Numbered from the stretch's first letter, positions 27,237 to 38,539 are shown. The stretch: 64,000 bases of DNA from Callipepla californica brunnescens (GCA_023055505.1 JALIRH010000001.1:99293034-99357033), one strand, 5' to 3'. Notes: generated by a model from the letters alone, not told the origin. Numbers and translations: made by a program.

Positions 27237-28366
27237 TGTCCTGGTTTCAGATGAGTCAGTGTTAATAGCACACTGATATTTTGGTCATTGCTGAGTGATG
27301 GGAGCACATCTGGGGCCAAGCCAGGCCATTTGGCAGGGAAGGTCTATTGCTCTTATGGCATAACAGCAGGGGGTGAGATGGAGTCAGGACATCTGGTCTG
27401 ATCTAGACAAGAGGTTATTCCATACCATGTGACATCATGTGTAAGGTCATAAATCTGTGGGGAGTTGGCCAGGGGCTGACAGCTGCTCAGGGATTACTTG
27501 GGTATCAATCAGTGGGTGATTAGACTAGACACTGCTAGCAGAGCATTGGTCAACAAACAGTTGTATTGTTATCCAGGTGTTGGTCAGCTGGTGCTGAGCA
27601 AATGCATTGTGGATATATATGTAGGTCACTCTGAAATTAATCCCTCCTGTTTATTTCTATAGAGGTTACAGCAGATACAAAGAGTACAATAACACTTCTG
27701 AATTTGATAAAGCAAATTCACAGCTACAAAACACTATTTTTCAACACAACTACCACCATTAGCTCTGCACTTTCACCAGCTATGAACAAAAACCTGCATG
27801 CTGTGCTCATAAATTCTGCATGGCCATCTGGAACATGGCTTGTCTTTCATGTTGCTGTTGTCACTGCTGAAATGCGCCACACACCAGCTCACTGTGCTTG
27901 CATCCACAGTTTGGTCTCCATAAATGTTCATAAAAGTATCAGTGAATGTCAGTGGGTGCGAATTTTTCTGCATGGAGAAATTCAATGATATACCTTTTCT
28001 TCATTTGCACTTCCATATCAGATGCCATTCTGTCAGATTGCACCTCTACTGCCATCTGTCACACAGCAGCAAAATGTTCCAGAATGTTGGTGGGAAGGTT
28101 TATCCTCCACTGTCATATCACCAACATCCATCTTTGACTTTGTGGGCCAATATAATAAAATGGGAGGTGTCACTTTTGAATCAGACTTCACATTCATTTT
28201 TATCATCGCTTTTCTGTTTCAATTTTCCTTTCTGTCTTACTGAGTAGCTTTTACCTCAACCTAGGAATTCTATTGTATTTCCATTTCTCTCTTTCATTCC
28301 ACCTGGGACAGGAAGGGAGTGAACAACTGCGTGGCATTTTGCTGCCTGCCAGGCTAAACCACAACA
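27237..28366 (+). mobile_element. Solo ERVL-type LTR, interrupted by a mariner element
   Basis: Begins TGTCCTGGTTTCAG and ends gctaaaccacaACA, that is TG...CA as in retroviral LTRs. Between are blocks typical of avian ERVL LTRs: 'gttattccataccatgtgac', 'gggagttggccaggggct' and 'ttacctcaacctaggaattc'. The LTR is about 560 bp once the mariner-like insert (27624-28190) is discounted. No internal retroviral genes flank it, so it is a solo LTR, presumably left by recombination between two LTRs. The usual TATA region reads cataaat near 27450 and looks decayed. The 5-bp flanks (cttcc and tttgc) match only partly, so the target-site duplication is no longer clear. Confidence 0.86.
27624..28190 (-). 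mobile_element. Mariner-derived element, degraded (copy 2), inside the LTR
   Basis: About 567 bp, with TA before it (27622-27623) and CA after it (28191-28192, probably a mutated TA). The left end reads GGTCACTCTGAAATTAATCC. The right end, reverse-complemented, has TCAAAAGTGACACCTCC, a diverged match. Translating the minus strand gives a frame at 27773-27985 with an MKDKPCSRWPC segment, resembling the K-P-x-S-G-x-P motif of the mariner transposase N-terminal region; copy 3 has NKPHSGWPCTAV at the same place. The catalytic domain is absent or unrecognisable. LTR sequence continues naturally on both sides, so this element landed in the LTR. Confidence 0.8.
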
Positions 28367-28529
28367 TTTGCAAAGAAAACTTTAAACTAAAGCTGCCAAG
28401 GTAGGAGAATGTTGAAGGCAGTATCAGCAGTGGTTGTCCAGAGAGAAGAGAAGGAATAAAGATCATCAGGAGAACACCTAATGAGCAACACAGAGTAATG
28501 TGAGCCACTAAGTCAGTTTCACTAGAGGC

Positions 28530-28870
28530 CTTATTTACACATAGCTTGGGAAATAAGTAAGGGCAACTGTAATTTTTACCCTAGTCTCATAGCTATGATA
28601 TCCTAGGTCTCAGTGAGATGTGGTAGGATAGTTTACACAAATTGAATGTTGAAATAAATGCCTATAAGTCCTTCAGGAGAGATCAACAGGGAAGGACAGT
28701 AAGTGGGATGTACCTCTACATTAGGGAAGTTCTTGACTGCGTGGAGTTATGGTTGTTAAGAGATTCTGTCCCTCAGGGTAAGAATCAGGAGAAAGGCTGA
28801 CAGGACCATCTCAGGCACAGTGATCATGAGATGATAGAGTTCTCCATCCTTGGGGAAGGAAGGATAGCAG
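28530..28870 (+). pseudogene. CR1 ORF2 endonuclease remnant with core deletion
   Basis: The plus strand reads HSLGNK near 28540, then SYDILGLSEMW (the APE endonuclease segment with the catalytic Glu region, usually followed by WWD), then a YKSFRRDQQGR stretch, then LWLLRDS. The next recognisable piece, SDHEMIEFSIL near 28820-28855, belongs to the far C-terminal end of the endonuclease. The middle, which in CR1 holds the Y-R-P-P and G-D-F-N motifs, is missing, so several hundred bases have been deleted around 28770-28810. Stop codons also occur. The product cannot be an active nuclease. Confidence 0.8.
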
Positions 28871-29149
28871 TAACAAGACTGCTACTATTAATCTTCAAAA
28901 GGCTGATCTTGATTTGTTTAGGGACCTGGTTGACAAAAGCCGTTGGGTGACAGTTGTAAAGGAAAAAGGGCAAACAAGTCCAGGAAAGCTGGACATTCTT
29001 CAATGAAATCATGAAGGCACAGGTGCCAGATGTCCCTATACATTAAAAGACAAGCCAGTGGGGAAGAAGATCAATCTGACGGAACTGATAGTTTCTTCTT
29101 GAACTTGGGAAGAAAAAGAGAATTTGTGACTTTTGGGAGAAGTGGTGTG

Positions 29150-30600
29150 CAACTCAGAAAGACTACAAAGATGCTGTGAGGATATGTATGGTGAAAATCT
29201 GAAAGGCCAAAGCCCAGCTAGAACTTAAGTTGGCTACTGCAGTACAAGACAATATAAAATGTTTTTATAAAATACATAAGTAACAAAGATGACTAAGGAG
29301 AATCTCCATCCTTTATTTGGCGTAAGGGGAAATATAGCAAGAAGAGATAAGGAAAAGACTGAGACATTCAATGGCTTCTTTGCTACAGTCTTCATTAGTA
29401 AGGCTAATTATTCTCAGGATACTCTGAACTGGAGGGGTCTCTTAACTGGAAGACAGAGACAGGGAAGGGAATGAACTTCCCCTTCTAAACCAAGGGGAAA
29501 TGGTTAGTGAACTGCTACACTACTTGAACACAAACAAATCTATGGAGCTTGATGTGATTCATCCAAGGGAACAGAAGGAGGTGGTGGAAGTTCTTGCCAA
29601 GGCACGTTCAGTAATTTACCAGTAGTCCTGCCTATCTGCAGTCATTCCAGTTGACTGAAGGTTAGTGAACGTGACCCACAAGAAGGGCAGGAAGAAGGAT
29701 CTGGGGAATTTCAGGACTGTCTGTCTGACCTCAGAGACAGGGAAGGTCATGGGACAGATCATTTTGAGTGACAACACATGGCACATTCAGGACAAACAGG
29801 TGATTAGGCCCAGTCAGCTTGGGTTTATGAAAGGCAGCTCCTACTTGACTATCCTGATCTACTTCTATGATGACAGTCTAGGTCAATGAAGGAAAGACTG
29901 TGGGTATTGTCTGCTTGTACTTCAGAAAACTTTGACATGAAAGTTTGATTCTGTTTCAGAGACTTTTAATGGAGAAACTGTCTGCTCATGGTTTGGATGG
30001 AGGTATTGTTCACTGTGTAGAAAACTGGTTGGATTGCCAGGCCCAAAGTACCATTGTAAACTAAATTAAATCCTATTGGCAGCCTGTCGCAAGTGACATT
30101 TCTCAGAGCTCAGTACTGGGACTAGTTTTGTTTAACAAATTTACCAAAGATCTTGCTGAGGGTATCAAGTTCGACCTCTGTAAGTTCTCAGATGGCACCA
30201 AGTTGTGTGGGAGTGTTCTCTGCTTGAGGGTAGAAAAGCTCTTCAAGGAGACCTGAATAGGCTAGACTGATGGGCCACATCCAATGTATGTATGGTGCTC
30301 AGCAAAGCTGACTGCCAAGTGTTACATCTGAGTCACAACAAACCAATATAGCAGTATAGACTTGGGAAATAGTAGCTGGAAGATTGATCAGCAGAAAGGG
30401 ATCTGGCCAGCAGATCATGAGCCAGCAGTGTGCCCAGATGAACAAGAAGGATAAGGCCATCCTGGCCTGCATCAGAAATAGTGTGGACAGCAGGTCTAGG
30501 GAAGTGATTACACTACACTCAGCGCCGGTGAGACAGCACCTGGAGTATTATGTTCAGTTACAAAACTGAACCTCACTGTCCCTCACTGCAAAGAAAGATA
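29150..30600 (+). pseudogene. CR1 ORF2 reverse transcriptase remnant
   Basis: Broken into short open stretches. One at 29289-29474 contains ETFNGFFATVF, the CR1 linker before the RT. One at 29665-29889 contains HKKGRKKDLGNFRTVCLTS and LGFMKGSSYLT, matching RT blocks 1-2 (KKG...GNYRPVSLTS and H-G-F-x-x-G-x-S). One at 30384-30569 covers the C-terminal region. The catalytic box, F/Y-A-D-D in the family, reads FSDG at 30185-30196, so the second catalytic Asp is lost. Frameshifts and stops occur throughout (for example after 29887). This is an old, inactive LINE copy with no host function implied. Confidence 0.86.
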
Positions 30601-30662
30601 TTGAGTTGCTGGAATGAGTTCAAAGAAGCTGATGGAGGGACTAGAAAACAAGATATATGAGT

Positions 30663-33187
30663 GAGTAAACCCTTGAAAATGTTTCTTCTTACAGTCAGTA
30701 GGAACTTCACTGGACTGACACAATTTTCACTTCAGCTGAATATTAGAGAGTTGAAATTTCAGGCACAACTTGGTATAAAGATAGGTTGATTTTGCCATCT
30801 TTTGTGGACTAATATCCAAAATAGATAGACTGATTTGTACTGCTATGCACATAAAATGATCACCAGGTAAACAGGAAATTCTTTTGAAATTTTGACTTCT
30901 CAGTAAGTCTTATTTTGTGTTTTATAAACTGGTGATTATTATGTCCATGTTAGGCACTTGGATGAAAATTGTTCAAGGAATGCAAGGCATTATAAACAGT
31001 AATTTCACTTTTACAGACAGTACAATACTTCACCTGGCAAAAAAGAATTAATGCTACTAAAACATATTTGATATTATTCTAGTATGCTTATCAAATACAT
31101 CAGGATTCTTATGCGTCTTTAGTCTTTTTTTTTCCTCATTTTGTTTTTTTATTTTTCTAGCTTTTGCTGAGATAAAATTGAACATATTAAATATATTAGA
31201 AAATAAATTACCATATACATTTCATCCAACATCATGTCATTCCTCAGTTACTGTTAAGAACTATGATTCATCTTCAAAAATTAAACATCTAATGAAATTA
31301 TTATTTTCCAGTACTATACAGTGACATACATAACCTAAATGTGTACCAGATGAGACCTATCCTGGAGAAACAATAAACATGAAAGCAAAAATGAATATAT
31401 TTCCTGAATTCTTTTCTTCTTTTTATGGAATGTATGTTGGCATTCTGAACATGGAGGTCAATGTCAATATATTCTTGTGTTCACTGGGAACTTGTGTTAC
31501 AGTTTCAAAATTTAGCAGTAACATTTGATTTACTTCAAGAAGACAAAAATATAGTAATGTAAGTATTAGTAATCATAATAATAATAAGCAATCTTAAGTT
31601 TATCTCTGGTAAAAGATGAAGGAAACAGATGTAGTCACAACATACGTATTATATTCTCTTGCACAGGAACACCATCTTCACAAATAGTACCATAGAGCAT
31701 GCAAAGGTGAAATATTTTTAAAAGTTTGTCTTCAAATGTTCTTGATTTTCACAGTATAAATTGTTTTTATTTTGAAGTTTATCTGATTAAACCTTGGTCC
31801 CAGAATATGTTTTGGTGAATTATCAGTCACTGAAGGTAAGGAAAGAAATTCTGATTTTCCAAGTTATTTTATCTGTATGTTTAAAATACTCAAAAAAAAT
31901 AAGGAGTCATTTAAAATCATTGTGATCATTGTTTTAAATGAAACACAACTGATAATGGAACAGGTGACAAGAGCATTGGAATCATTTCTGCTCAAATAAC
32001 TCTCATGGTCAAGACAGGTACTCCCAGAGCAGAAAAAAAACAAAGGCGTTTCCTTCCTATGAAAATGTTCCAAGAACTAAGGTAATTCAGTTACACAAAA
32101 AACAGTCTAGCATCAGTGGACTGACATGAAGCTTGGGATCAATCTTTAACGCAAAACCAAAGAACTTTCACAGTCAGCTGCCATGGCCTCTGTGCAGAGC
32201 CTCTAGGCTAAGTTGTAGATGAACTGCAAATTGGATTTCCGTATCACAATTTGAGATGTAAAAGCTTACATTTTAGATAATTCCTTCTTTGGTCACTGAT
32301 GTTCTTGTTAGTTTACAACCCTTCATATCTTGGACAATTACAGCAAATTTTTCTAGCAACTGTTAAAAGAATCAGATTTTGTGTGACAAATTTCAGAAAG
32401 AACTAGTTTTCACTATTTATTATGAGCCATTTGTCAGGTTTCCACTGTTCAGACACTTTACAACCATTCTACAGTACACAGTACAAGGAATCATTTAGGG
32501 TATAAAAGTATGTTTTCCACTGCCTATTGATTCCATCTGATTTTATATGAACAGCCATGATTTCTAATTAAAGCAAGTGAAAATTATTACAGTGTTCTCA
32601 TATGTATCAATAAATCTTAGATCTATATTACTTGAAATTGAAAGTACTCACATTAACCTTTACTTCTTGTTTTTCTGTTACAATAGGAAAAAATATTTTG
32701 AAATAAATGTTTGGTATAGAAAGAACATAAATGCACATCTTCCTTTGCTAGAAAATTACTAATCAGTAACTAATTCAGTCCCTCAAAATTAATTGTTAAA
32801 AAAATAATCATGATGAGCTAACATACTATTAATATCTGCATTATAGATTCACCCATAGAAATTCCATTGAAATATAGAGATTAACTAATGTACCTTTTTA
32901 AAGTTATGCAGAGAGAATTTGGGATATTTTTCATCTGTAATTTTTCTTTAAAAACTGTTTTTCAGTTTTTAGATTATAAAATCTCATGTGGGGAGAGAAT
33001 AAGGAAGGATCTGATCTATTGTAATTCCTCAGTTTCTTCCATTTTAAGCACGTACTAATATATGGCAAATATCACAACCCAATCTTTCTCCTTAGAAGTA
33101 ACAGCTGTCAACTCTGAAAAATGAATCTTTTTCAATTTCTTCAAAGAAAATAAGAAAATCCAAAATTCTTTTCTCAAACTGACTCCC
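30663..33187. other. Unique AT-rich non-coding DNA between CR1 copies
   Basis: About 2.5 kb without a recognisable gene or transposon. Open frames of about 60-70 codons on both strands have no domain. Confidence 0.5.
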
Positions 33188-33339
33188 ACAGCTAGAGTGC
33201 TCTAGGCTCTTTAGAAAGGACAGGCTGGAAAGACAGGAAAGGAGAGTTGTCATTTTTGAGAGGGAGCAGCTACAGAGAAGAATGCTCTGCTTGGGAGCGA
33301 GGAGCTGACAGAGTTTATGTGTTAGCATTACAAGGAGGA

Positions 33340-33640
33340 AAGGTAAGGTGACATTACTGTGGATTACTACTATAGGTTACCTGAATGGGCAGAACAAGTG
33401 GATGAGGCCCTTCACAAACAGATAAGAGCAGCTTTATGTTCACAGTCCTCCTGGGGGACTTCAACCATCCCAGTATACCTGCTGGACAGACAACATAACA
33501 GGGCATAAGCAATCTGGAAGCTTCTCAATGATAACTTCCTTCAACAAGTGTTAGAAGAGCTAATGTGGAGAGGTATCTGATGGATCTTATTTTCACCAAT
33601 GAAGTGCTTGTTGGGAATGTGAAAATCAAACAAAGTGTGA
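33340..33640 (+). pseudogene. CR1 ORF2 endonuclease C-terminal remnant
   Basis: The plus strand reads YYYRLPEWAEQVDEALHKQ (family form Y-Y-R-P-P...Q-x-D-E-A) and then, in a shifted frame, LLGDFNHP, with GDFNHP at 33454-33471. This is the conserved APE-type endonuclease Asp/Asn motif. The DLIFTNE segment follows near 33585-33605. The frame changes between the first two motifs, and the SDH motif that normally follows is not clear. Partial and inactive. Confidence 0.8.
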
Positions 33641-34129
33641 TGGCGGATTTCCGGATCCAGAGGGCATAGACGAGGGTAAAAGGGAAGTCATAAACTTGGA
33701 TATTGGGAGAACAGATTTTGGCCTATTTTCAGGATAGGAAGAGTCCTATGGGATAAGATTCTGTGAGGAAGGGGATCAAGAATGCTCGTTACTATTCAAG
33801 GATCGTCATCTCCAAAGTCCAGAGACACACATTCCAGCAAATTGGAAAACAGATTAAAATGCCAAGATTGTTACTGTGGATGAACACAGAGTTTCTAGGC
33901 AAACACAAACAGATGCAGGAGATGGATAGAGAGCAGAAGCAAGAACAGCCCAGAAGTAATACAGAGACATTGTTTAAGCATCCAGAGTTGAAACCAGGAA
34001 CGCTACAGCTCAAATGTAATTGAGTCTATCCAAGGAAGGCTTCTGTATGTACAGTAGTGACAAAATAATGTCTGGGGAAAACATGGGCACACTGCTGAAT
34101 ACAGTAGTCGATTGCATTAGATAGGACAG

Positions 34130-34765
34130 GGGAAAAAAAAGGGGAAAGGCTGAGGTAATTAATTCTTTCTTTGCTACAGTCTTTAGTAGCAAATCCGACT
34201 TTCAGGAACCCCAGATCCCAAAGCCCACAGTAGAGGCTTGAGCAAGGACCCTTGGTGAAAGAGGATTTGGTCAGGGAACACTCACAAAACTGGGCAAAGA
34301 TAAGTTCTTGAACTCTGATGGGATGCATTCACAAGTTCTGAGATAGCTGGCAGATATCATTGTAAAGCCACTCTCAACAATCTTTGATCACTCATAGTGA
34401 CTGGGATAAGTGTCTGAAGACTGAAGGAAAGCCAGTGTCACTCTTACCTTCAAGAAGGGCAAACAGAAGGACAGAGCAGCCTAAACTCAGCGCCTGGAAT
34501 TGTGAAAAAAACATCAAATTCTGGAAAGCATCTGCAGATATGCAAAAGATAAAAAAAATCTTCAGGAATAGTCAGCGTGGATTCACAAAATGACAGTCAT
34601 GCTTGACAAGCTTGAGAAGCTTATACAATTAAATGATCAATCTGATAGATGGGGGGGAGAGCAGCGAATATTGTCCTCCTGGACTTCAGGAAGGCCTTTG
34701 ACAAAATGTCCTATAAGATCCTCATAGGCAAACTGAAGATGTCTAGACCAGATGGACTGACAGAG
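34130..34765 (+). pseudogene. CR1 ORF2 reverse transcriptase, N-terminal remnant
   Basis: The plus strand gives EVINSFFATVFSSKS near 34155-34200 (linker), NSDGMHSQVLR near 34313-34343 (family: G-P-D-G-I-H-P-R-V-L-R) and LADIIVKPLSTIFDHS shortly after. FKKGKQKD and SQRGFTK follow (RT blocks), then the aspartate-containing 'gacttcaggaaggcctttg' block in another frame. Stops and frameshifts separate the pieces. The FADD catalytic region is absent from this copy because of the deletion at about 34770-34795. Confidence 0.8.
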
Positions 34766-35402
34766 AAATTTAAAATTTAAATTTAAAAATTTAGTGGCTG
34801 GGATTGTAAAAGAGCATGGCCAGCAGGGCAAGGGAGATAATCCAGTCCTCTCCCCTACTCAGCCCTGATGAGGACACATTTAGAACACTGAGTCCAGCTC
34901 TGGGCTCCCCAGTTCAAAAAAGACAGGGATCTCCTATATGGAGTCCAGCAGAAGGTCACAAATATGATAAAGGTCCTAGAGCACTTCCCATATGAGGAAA
35001 GGCTGAGTAACGTGAGTCTGTTCAGCCCGGGGAAAAGTAGACTAAGAGGCAATTTGATCAATGTTTCTAAATATCTGAAGTAAGGTAGGAGGCAAATCGA
35101 TGAGGCCAAGTTCTTCCCAATGGTGTACTGCAATAGGACAAGGACTAATGGTCTAAAACTTGAACATAGGAAGTTCTGTCTCAACATGCAGAAAAACTTA
35201 TTTACAGTAAGGGTGATGTAGCACTGGAACAGGTTGCCCAGAGAGATTGTGTAGTTTCCTTCTATGGAAATATTCAAGATTCATCTGGACACTTACCTAT
35301 GTGGCCTATTGGAGAGTACTTGCTTTAGCACGGGAGTTGGACTCAGTGATCCCTTCCTGATTGAGGTCCCTTCCAACATGTGCAAATCTGTGATCCTCTG
35401 AT

Positions 35403-36366
35403 AAGGTGGTGATGAGTGACACAAAGTCTCACTGGAGGCAAATAACTAGCAGTGTATGCCAGAAATCTGTACTGGTTCCAGTTCTGTTCAACACCTTTGT
35501 TAATGGATGATGGAGCTGAATGTACTATCAGCAAGATTGCAGATGACACAAAACTGTGAGGAGTAGAGAATATAGCAGAGAGTTGTGCTGTCATCCAGAG
35601 GGACCTGAGCAGGCTGATGAAATGGGCTTACAGGCCCATTGATTAAATCCATGAAATTCATCAAGAAATCTGATGTCCTGCATCCCAGGAAGGAGAAATC
35701 CATGTACCAACACATGCTGGGGGCTATCTCAACTGGAAAATCGGCACAGAAAAGGACCTGAGGGTCCTGCTGAACAGAAAGTTGAACAACAGGCAGCCAA
35801 CTGTCCTTGACGCATGAAAAAAGACGCCAGTTGTATCCTGGATTGCATAAAGCAAACTACTGCCAGCAGGTTGAGGCAAGTGAAGCCACATGTGGAACAC
35901 TGTGTCGAGTTCTGGATTCCCCAGTATAAGAAAGACACAGACATGCTGGAGAGTCAGTGAAGGGCCATGAAATGATGAAAGGACTCCCCAGTGCGAAAGC
36001 TGGAACTGTTCAGCCTGGAGAAGAGAAGGCTCAAGTGGGATCTTATAAATGAATGTAAATTACTGAAAGGAGGGTGCCAAGAAAGAGACAGACTCTTCAA
36101 TAGTGCCCAGTGGCAGAGCAAGAGGCAGTAAGCAAACTGAAACACAGGAGATTCCACCTCAGGAAATAGCAGTTTGTTGTGAGGGTGACAGAACACTGGC
36201 ACAGGCTGCTCAGAGAGCTTGTGGAGTCTCCTTCTTAGCGATATTCAACAGCTGCTTGGACACGGTCCTGAGCAACCTACTCTAGGCTGCCCTGCTTGAT
36301 CACAGGCACTGAATCAGTTGAACTGTAGAGGCCACCTCCAACCTCAGCCATTATGAGATTCTTTGA
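35403..36366 (+). mobile_element. CR1 LINE, 3' half copy adjoining the previous CR1 tail
   Basis: Begins inside the RT palm right after the preceding CR1's tail (gtgatgagtgacacaaagtc) and continues in normal order through the RT C-terminal region and 3' untranslated region. Its 3' blocks are 'ggcacaggctgctcagagag', 'ctgcttggacacggtcctg' and 'ggccacctccaacctcagcc', and it ends attatgagattctttgat. The two copies are head-to-tail in the same orientation. It is a 5'-truncated insertion of its own; it overlaps the portion of CR1 that the upstream copy also contains. Confidence 0.88.
35440..35800 (+). pseudogene. CR1 reverse transcriptase palm remnant
   Basis: The plus strand reads VLVPVLFNTFVN near 35470-35505 (family: V-L-G-P-V-L-F-N-I-F-I-N). 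Then, after a frame change, SKIADDTKL, with IADD at 35536-35547, so the two catalytic aspartates are kept. A stop codon (TGA) follows directly after KL. A 'gggacctgagcaggctgat' block follows. The reading frame is broken many times and no activity is expected. Confidence 0.8.
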
Positions 36367-38539
36367 TTGGGTGATATTCAAAAAGACTACAAGATACAAC
36401 AAGCAATCTGTCCACAAAACAGTTATCTTCATTATTCTTTTTTGTCTCAGTCTTGGTTAAGAAATCAAGTCTTAAATATTTATTTGTTTGTTTTGCATAG
36501 AATTCCAAAAATGTGTGTTTATTCAATATCCATTTTATGTCTGTATGGACAAATGCATGCACAAGAGTCTTTCAGATGTGGGAAACATCATTGTTTAATT
36601 TGAAAATGTGATGATAATTCCAATTGGAATTTTGATTACATGTAACTATGACTTTTTAAATGACTATAATTTTGGAATATATTAGATGAAGTTGAAAAAT
36701 AAATGTGGTGTTGTTAGTGATAAGAAATAAACAGGAAATTGTTAGGTTCATTTCAGTCACAAGATTTATTTAAATTGAAACTTTATTTTTGAATATAATA
36801 TTCTGACACTTAGGCTTCATGTCTGCAGATTCCAAGTCTAATTCACCACAGTACTGTGTGGGTACTAATTTAAGTTTTGTCAGTTTCCAGCTTTGTGCAG
36901 AGCTGCATAACAGTTACGTGTAATTTCTCACCACTACCAGTATCCTTCCACAGCATAAGAACTTTTTAATTCTAAACTGTAGAACCTTAATTCTGTGCCA
37001 CCATTTTAAAATAAATACAGATTATTTGTAGTCTTCATCATTTCCTTTGATTTTTTATTTTTAAGATTTTTGATGAATAGGCTTTTGTAAAGAGGTATCT
37101 CTGAATAAAGTAAGCAGTAGTTCAAAAAATAAAACTCTTTATACCCTATTCCAGAAGGCTGCTAGATCACAATCTGAGATCAGTGGGATCTAAACCTTAT
37201 TTTGGTACTTTCCTGAATAGTTTTCATTCATCTTCACAGCAAAGTAAAATAAAATAAAATAAAAAATAAGAAAGAATCCTAACTTTGAAATCTAAATAGA
37301 CTGTCATATCTACACTTCAGTGAAATTTCCTTCTTTTTTTGTGTGTGTGTGTCTTTGAAATCAATTGTATTTAACACAGTAGGATCTCTTGAAGTCCTTC
37401 CTCTGATTTCAGGAAGCTCATGAGTGTTTTGGATTGTGACTGCTAGGAAAAAGAAAATAAACAAACATCCTGGAAACCTCTAATACTGATGCATAATGAA
37501 TTAAAAAGGATGCTTAAAATCTAAATGAACTCTTAAAGATCATGATTCCCATACTGACATAACATGGTATAGAAAACTTACAAAAGTAAGTATCAGATGT
37601 TACATTAACCAACTTCTAAAGAAAAAAATCTCCCTACCTGACAGTTGCAATGATACTGATCAGTAACCAAGACCACAGACTGCTGGCTAATGCTGAAGTT
37701 AAATGTGTATGACAGAACAGTGATGGATAGCTTTGGATCTGCTGAACTGACAAAATGCTACAATGCTTAGGATGCTTGGTTGTCAGTGAAAACAAGCAAC
37801 ATAGGGACATGGTATTCAAAGTTTTCACATGACATAATATGAAATGATGGTCAGCACTGAACCTTGACTACTTGACATTAACAGTGTTAATTTAAATGTA
37901 AGAATCTGCCTACCATTATTGTGATACAGGTCATTTGTTGAAATATCAACATAGAGCACAAACTAACATATAGAAGTCAAACCTTTTGCAGCTTCAAAGA
38001 CATATAAAACTCAAACTTTTGCACAGGTGACTGTACAGTGGAGATGACGCTAAATCTCCTTTCCAAAGTATGTTTTGTTGCAAAAATATTCCGGGGATAC
38101 TCAAATCCTTGATGATACATTTTCTTTACATTCACATAACTTAGAGAAGAAAAGAAGATAAATGAAATTAACTGATAAGCCAGGAAAATTGGCATCTCAC
38201 AGAATAACATGAAGTATACAACTTGCTTTTATTCACCAAATCACCATTCCTTCTCATCCACCCTCAGAGTTTTCAGTGGCTCAACACTACATAGCTGCCT
38301 ATGATCCCTTCTTCTCATTGTGGTCTTATCACACATTTCTGCACTTTTCTTTTAGTTAAAGCAATCTCCTTCAAACCCGTTTAGGAACTAATACAATTAC
38401 CTTCATTTTCCTTCCTTAATTTGTCTGTCCATAACTGAGATTGAAAGTTCTTCAGGCAAAATACATTTTATACTATTTTGTATAACACCTAGTACATATA
38501 ATTTGCATTTTTACTTAGTCCTCAGATGACATTTTCATA
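36367..38539. other. Unique AT-rich non-coding DNA
   Basis: About 2.2 kb with no gene or recognised transposon. It contains an AAAAT microsatellite at 37244-37269 and a short GT run near 37340-37352. Confidence 0.5.
37244..37269. repeat. (AAAAT)n microsatellite
   Basis: Four to five units of AAAAT (aaaataaaataaaataaaa). Confidence 0.85.

Larger units (their letters stand above)
28367..30662 (+). mobile_element. CR1 LINE, ORF2-containing part (continuation after LTR)
   Basis: Continues the CR1 broken at 27236: end of ORF1, inter-ORF region (actaaagctgccaagg, ccactaagtcagtttc), then endonuclease and reverse-transcriptase sequence in normal CR1 order. The element stops near 30662 (aaaacaagatatatgag) before the CR1 3' untranslated region and its attctgtg tail. 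It is thus truncated at the 3' side, probably by a later deletion, since CR1 normally keeps its 3' end. Together with 26453-27236 it spans about 3.1 kb of CR1. Confidence 0.88.
33188..35402 (+). mobile_element. CR1 LINE, long degraded copy with internal RT deletion
   Basis: Starts within the ORF2 endonuclease (ctctaggctctttagaaagg) and runs through linker, RT start, C-terminal region and 3' untranslated region. It ends in ggtcccttccaacatgtgca and a degraded tail (aatctgtgatcctctga). In the middle, RT sequence stops at about 34765. After a short AT-rich palindromic stretch (about 34768-34792) the element resumes in the C-terminal region (gagcatggccagcaggg), so the RT palm is deleted. The 140-codon minus frame at 34855-35277 is antisense to this copy. 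Confidence 0.9.

Noticed and set aside
27237..28366. Full endogenous retrovirus
   Set aside because: Only LTR sequence is present. No gag, pol or env remnant adjoins it and there is no second LTR, so it is a solo LTR.
34855..35277. 140-codon minus-strand frame
   Set aside because: It lies wholly inside a plus-strand CR1 copy and is its antisense. There is no recognisable protein domain.
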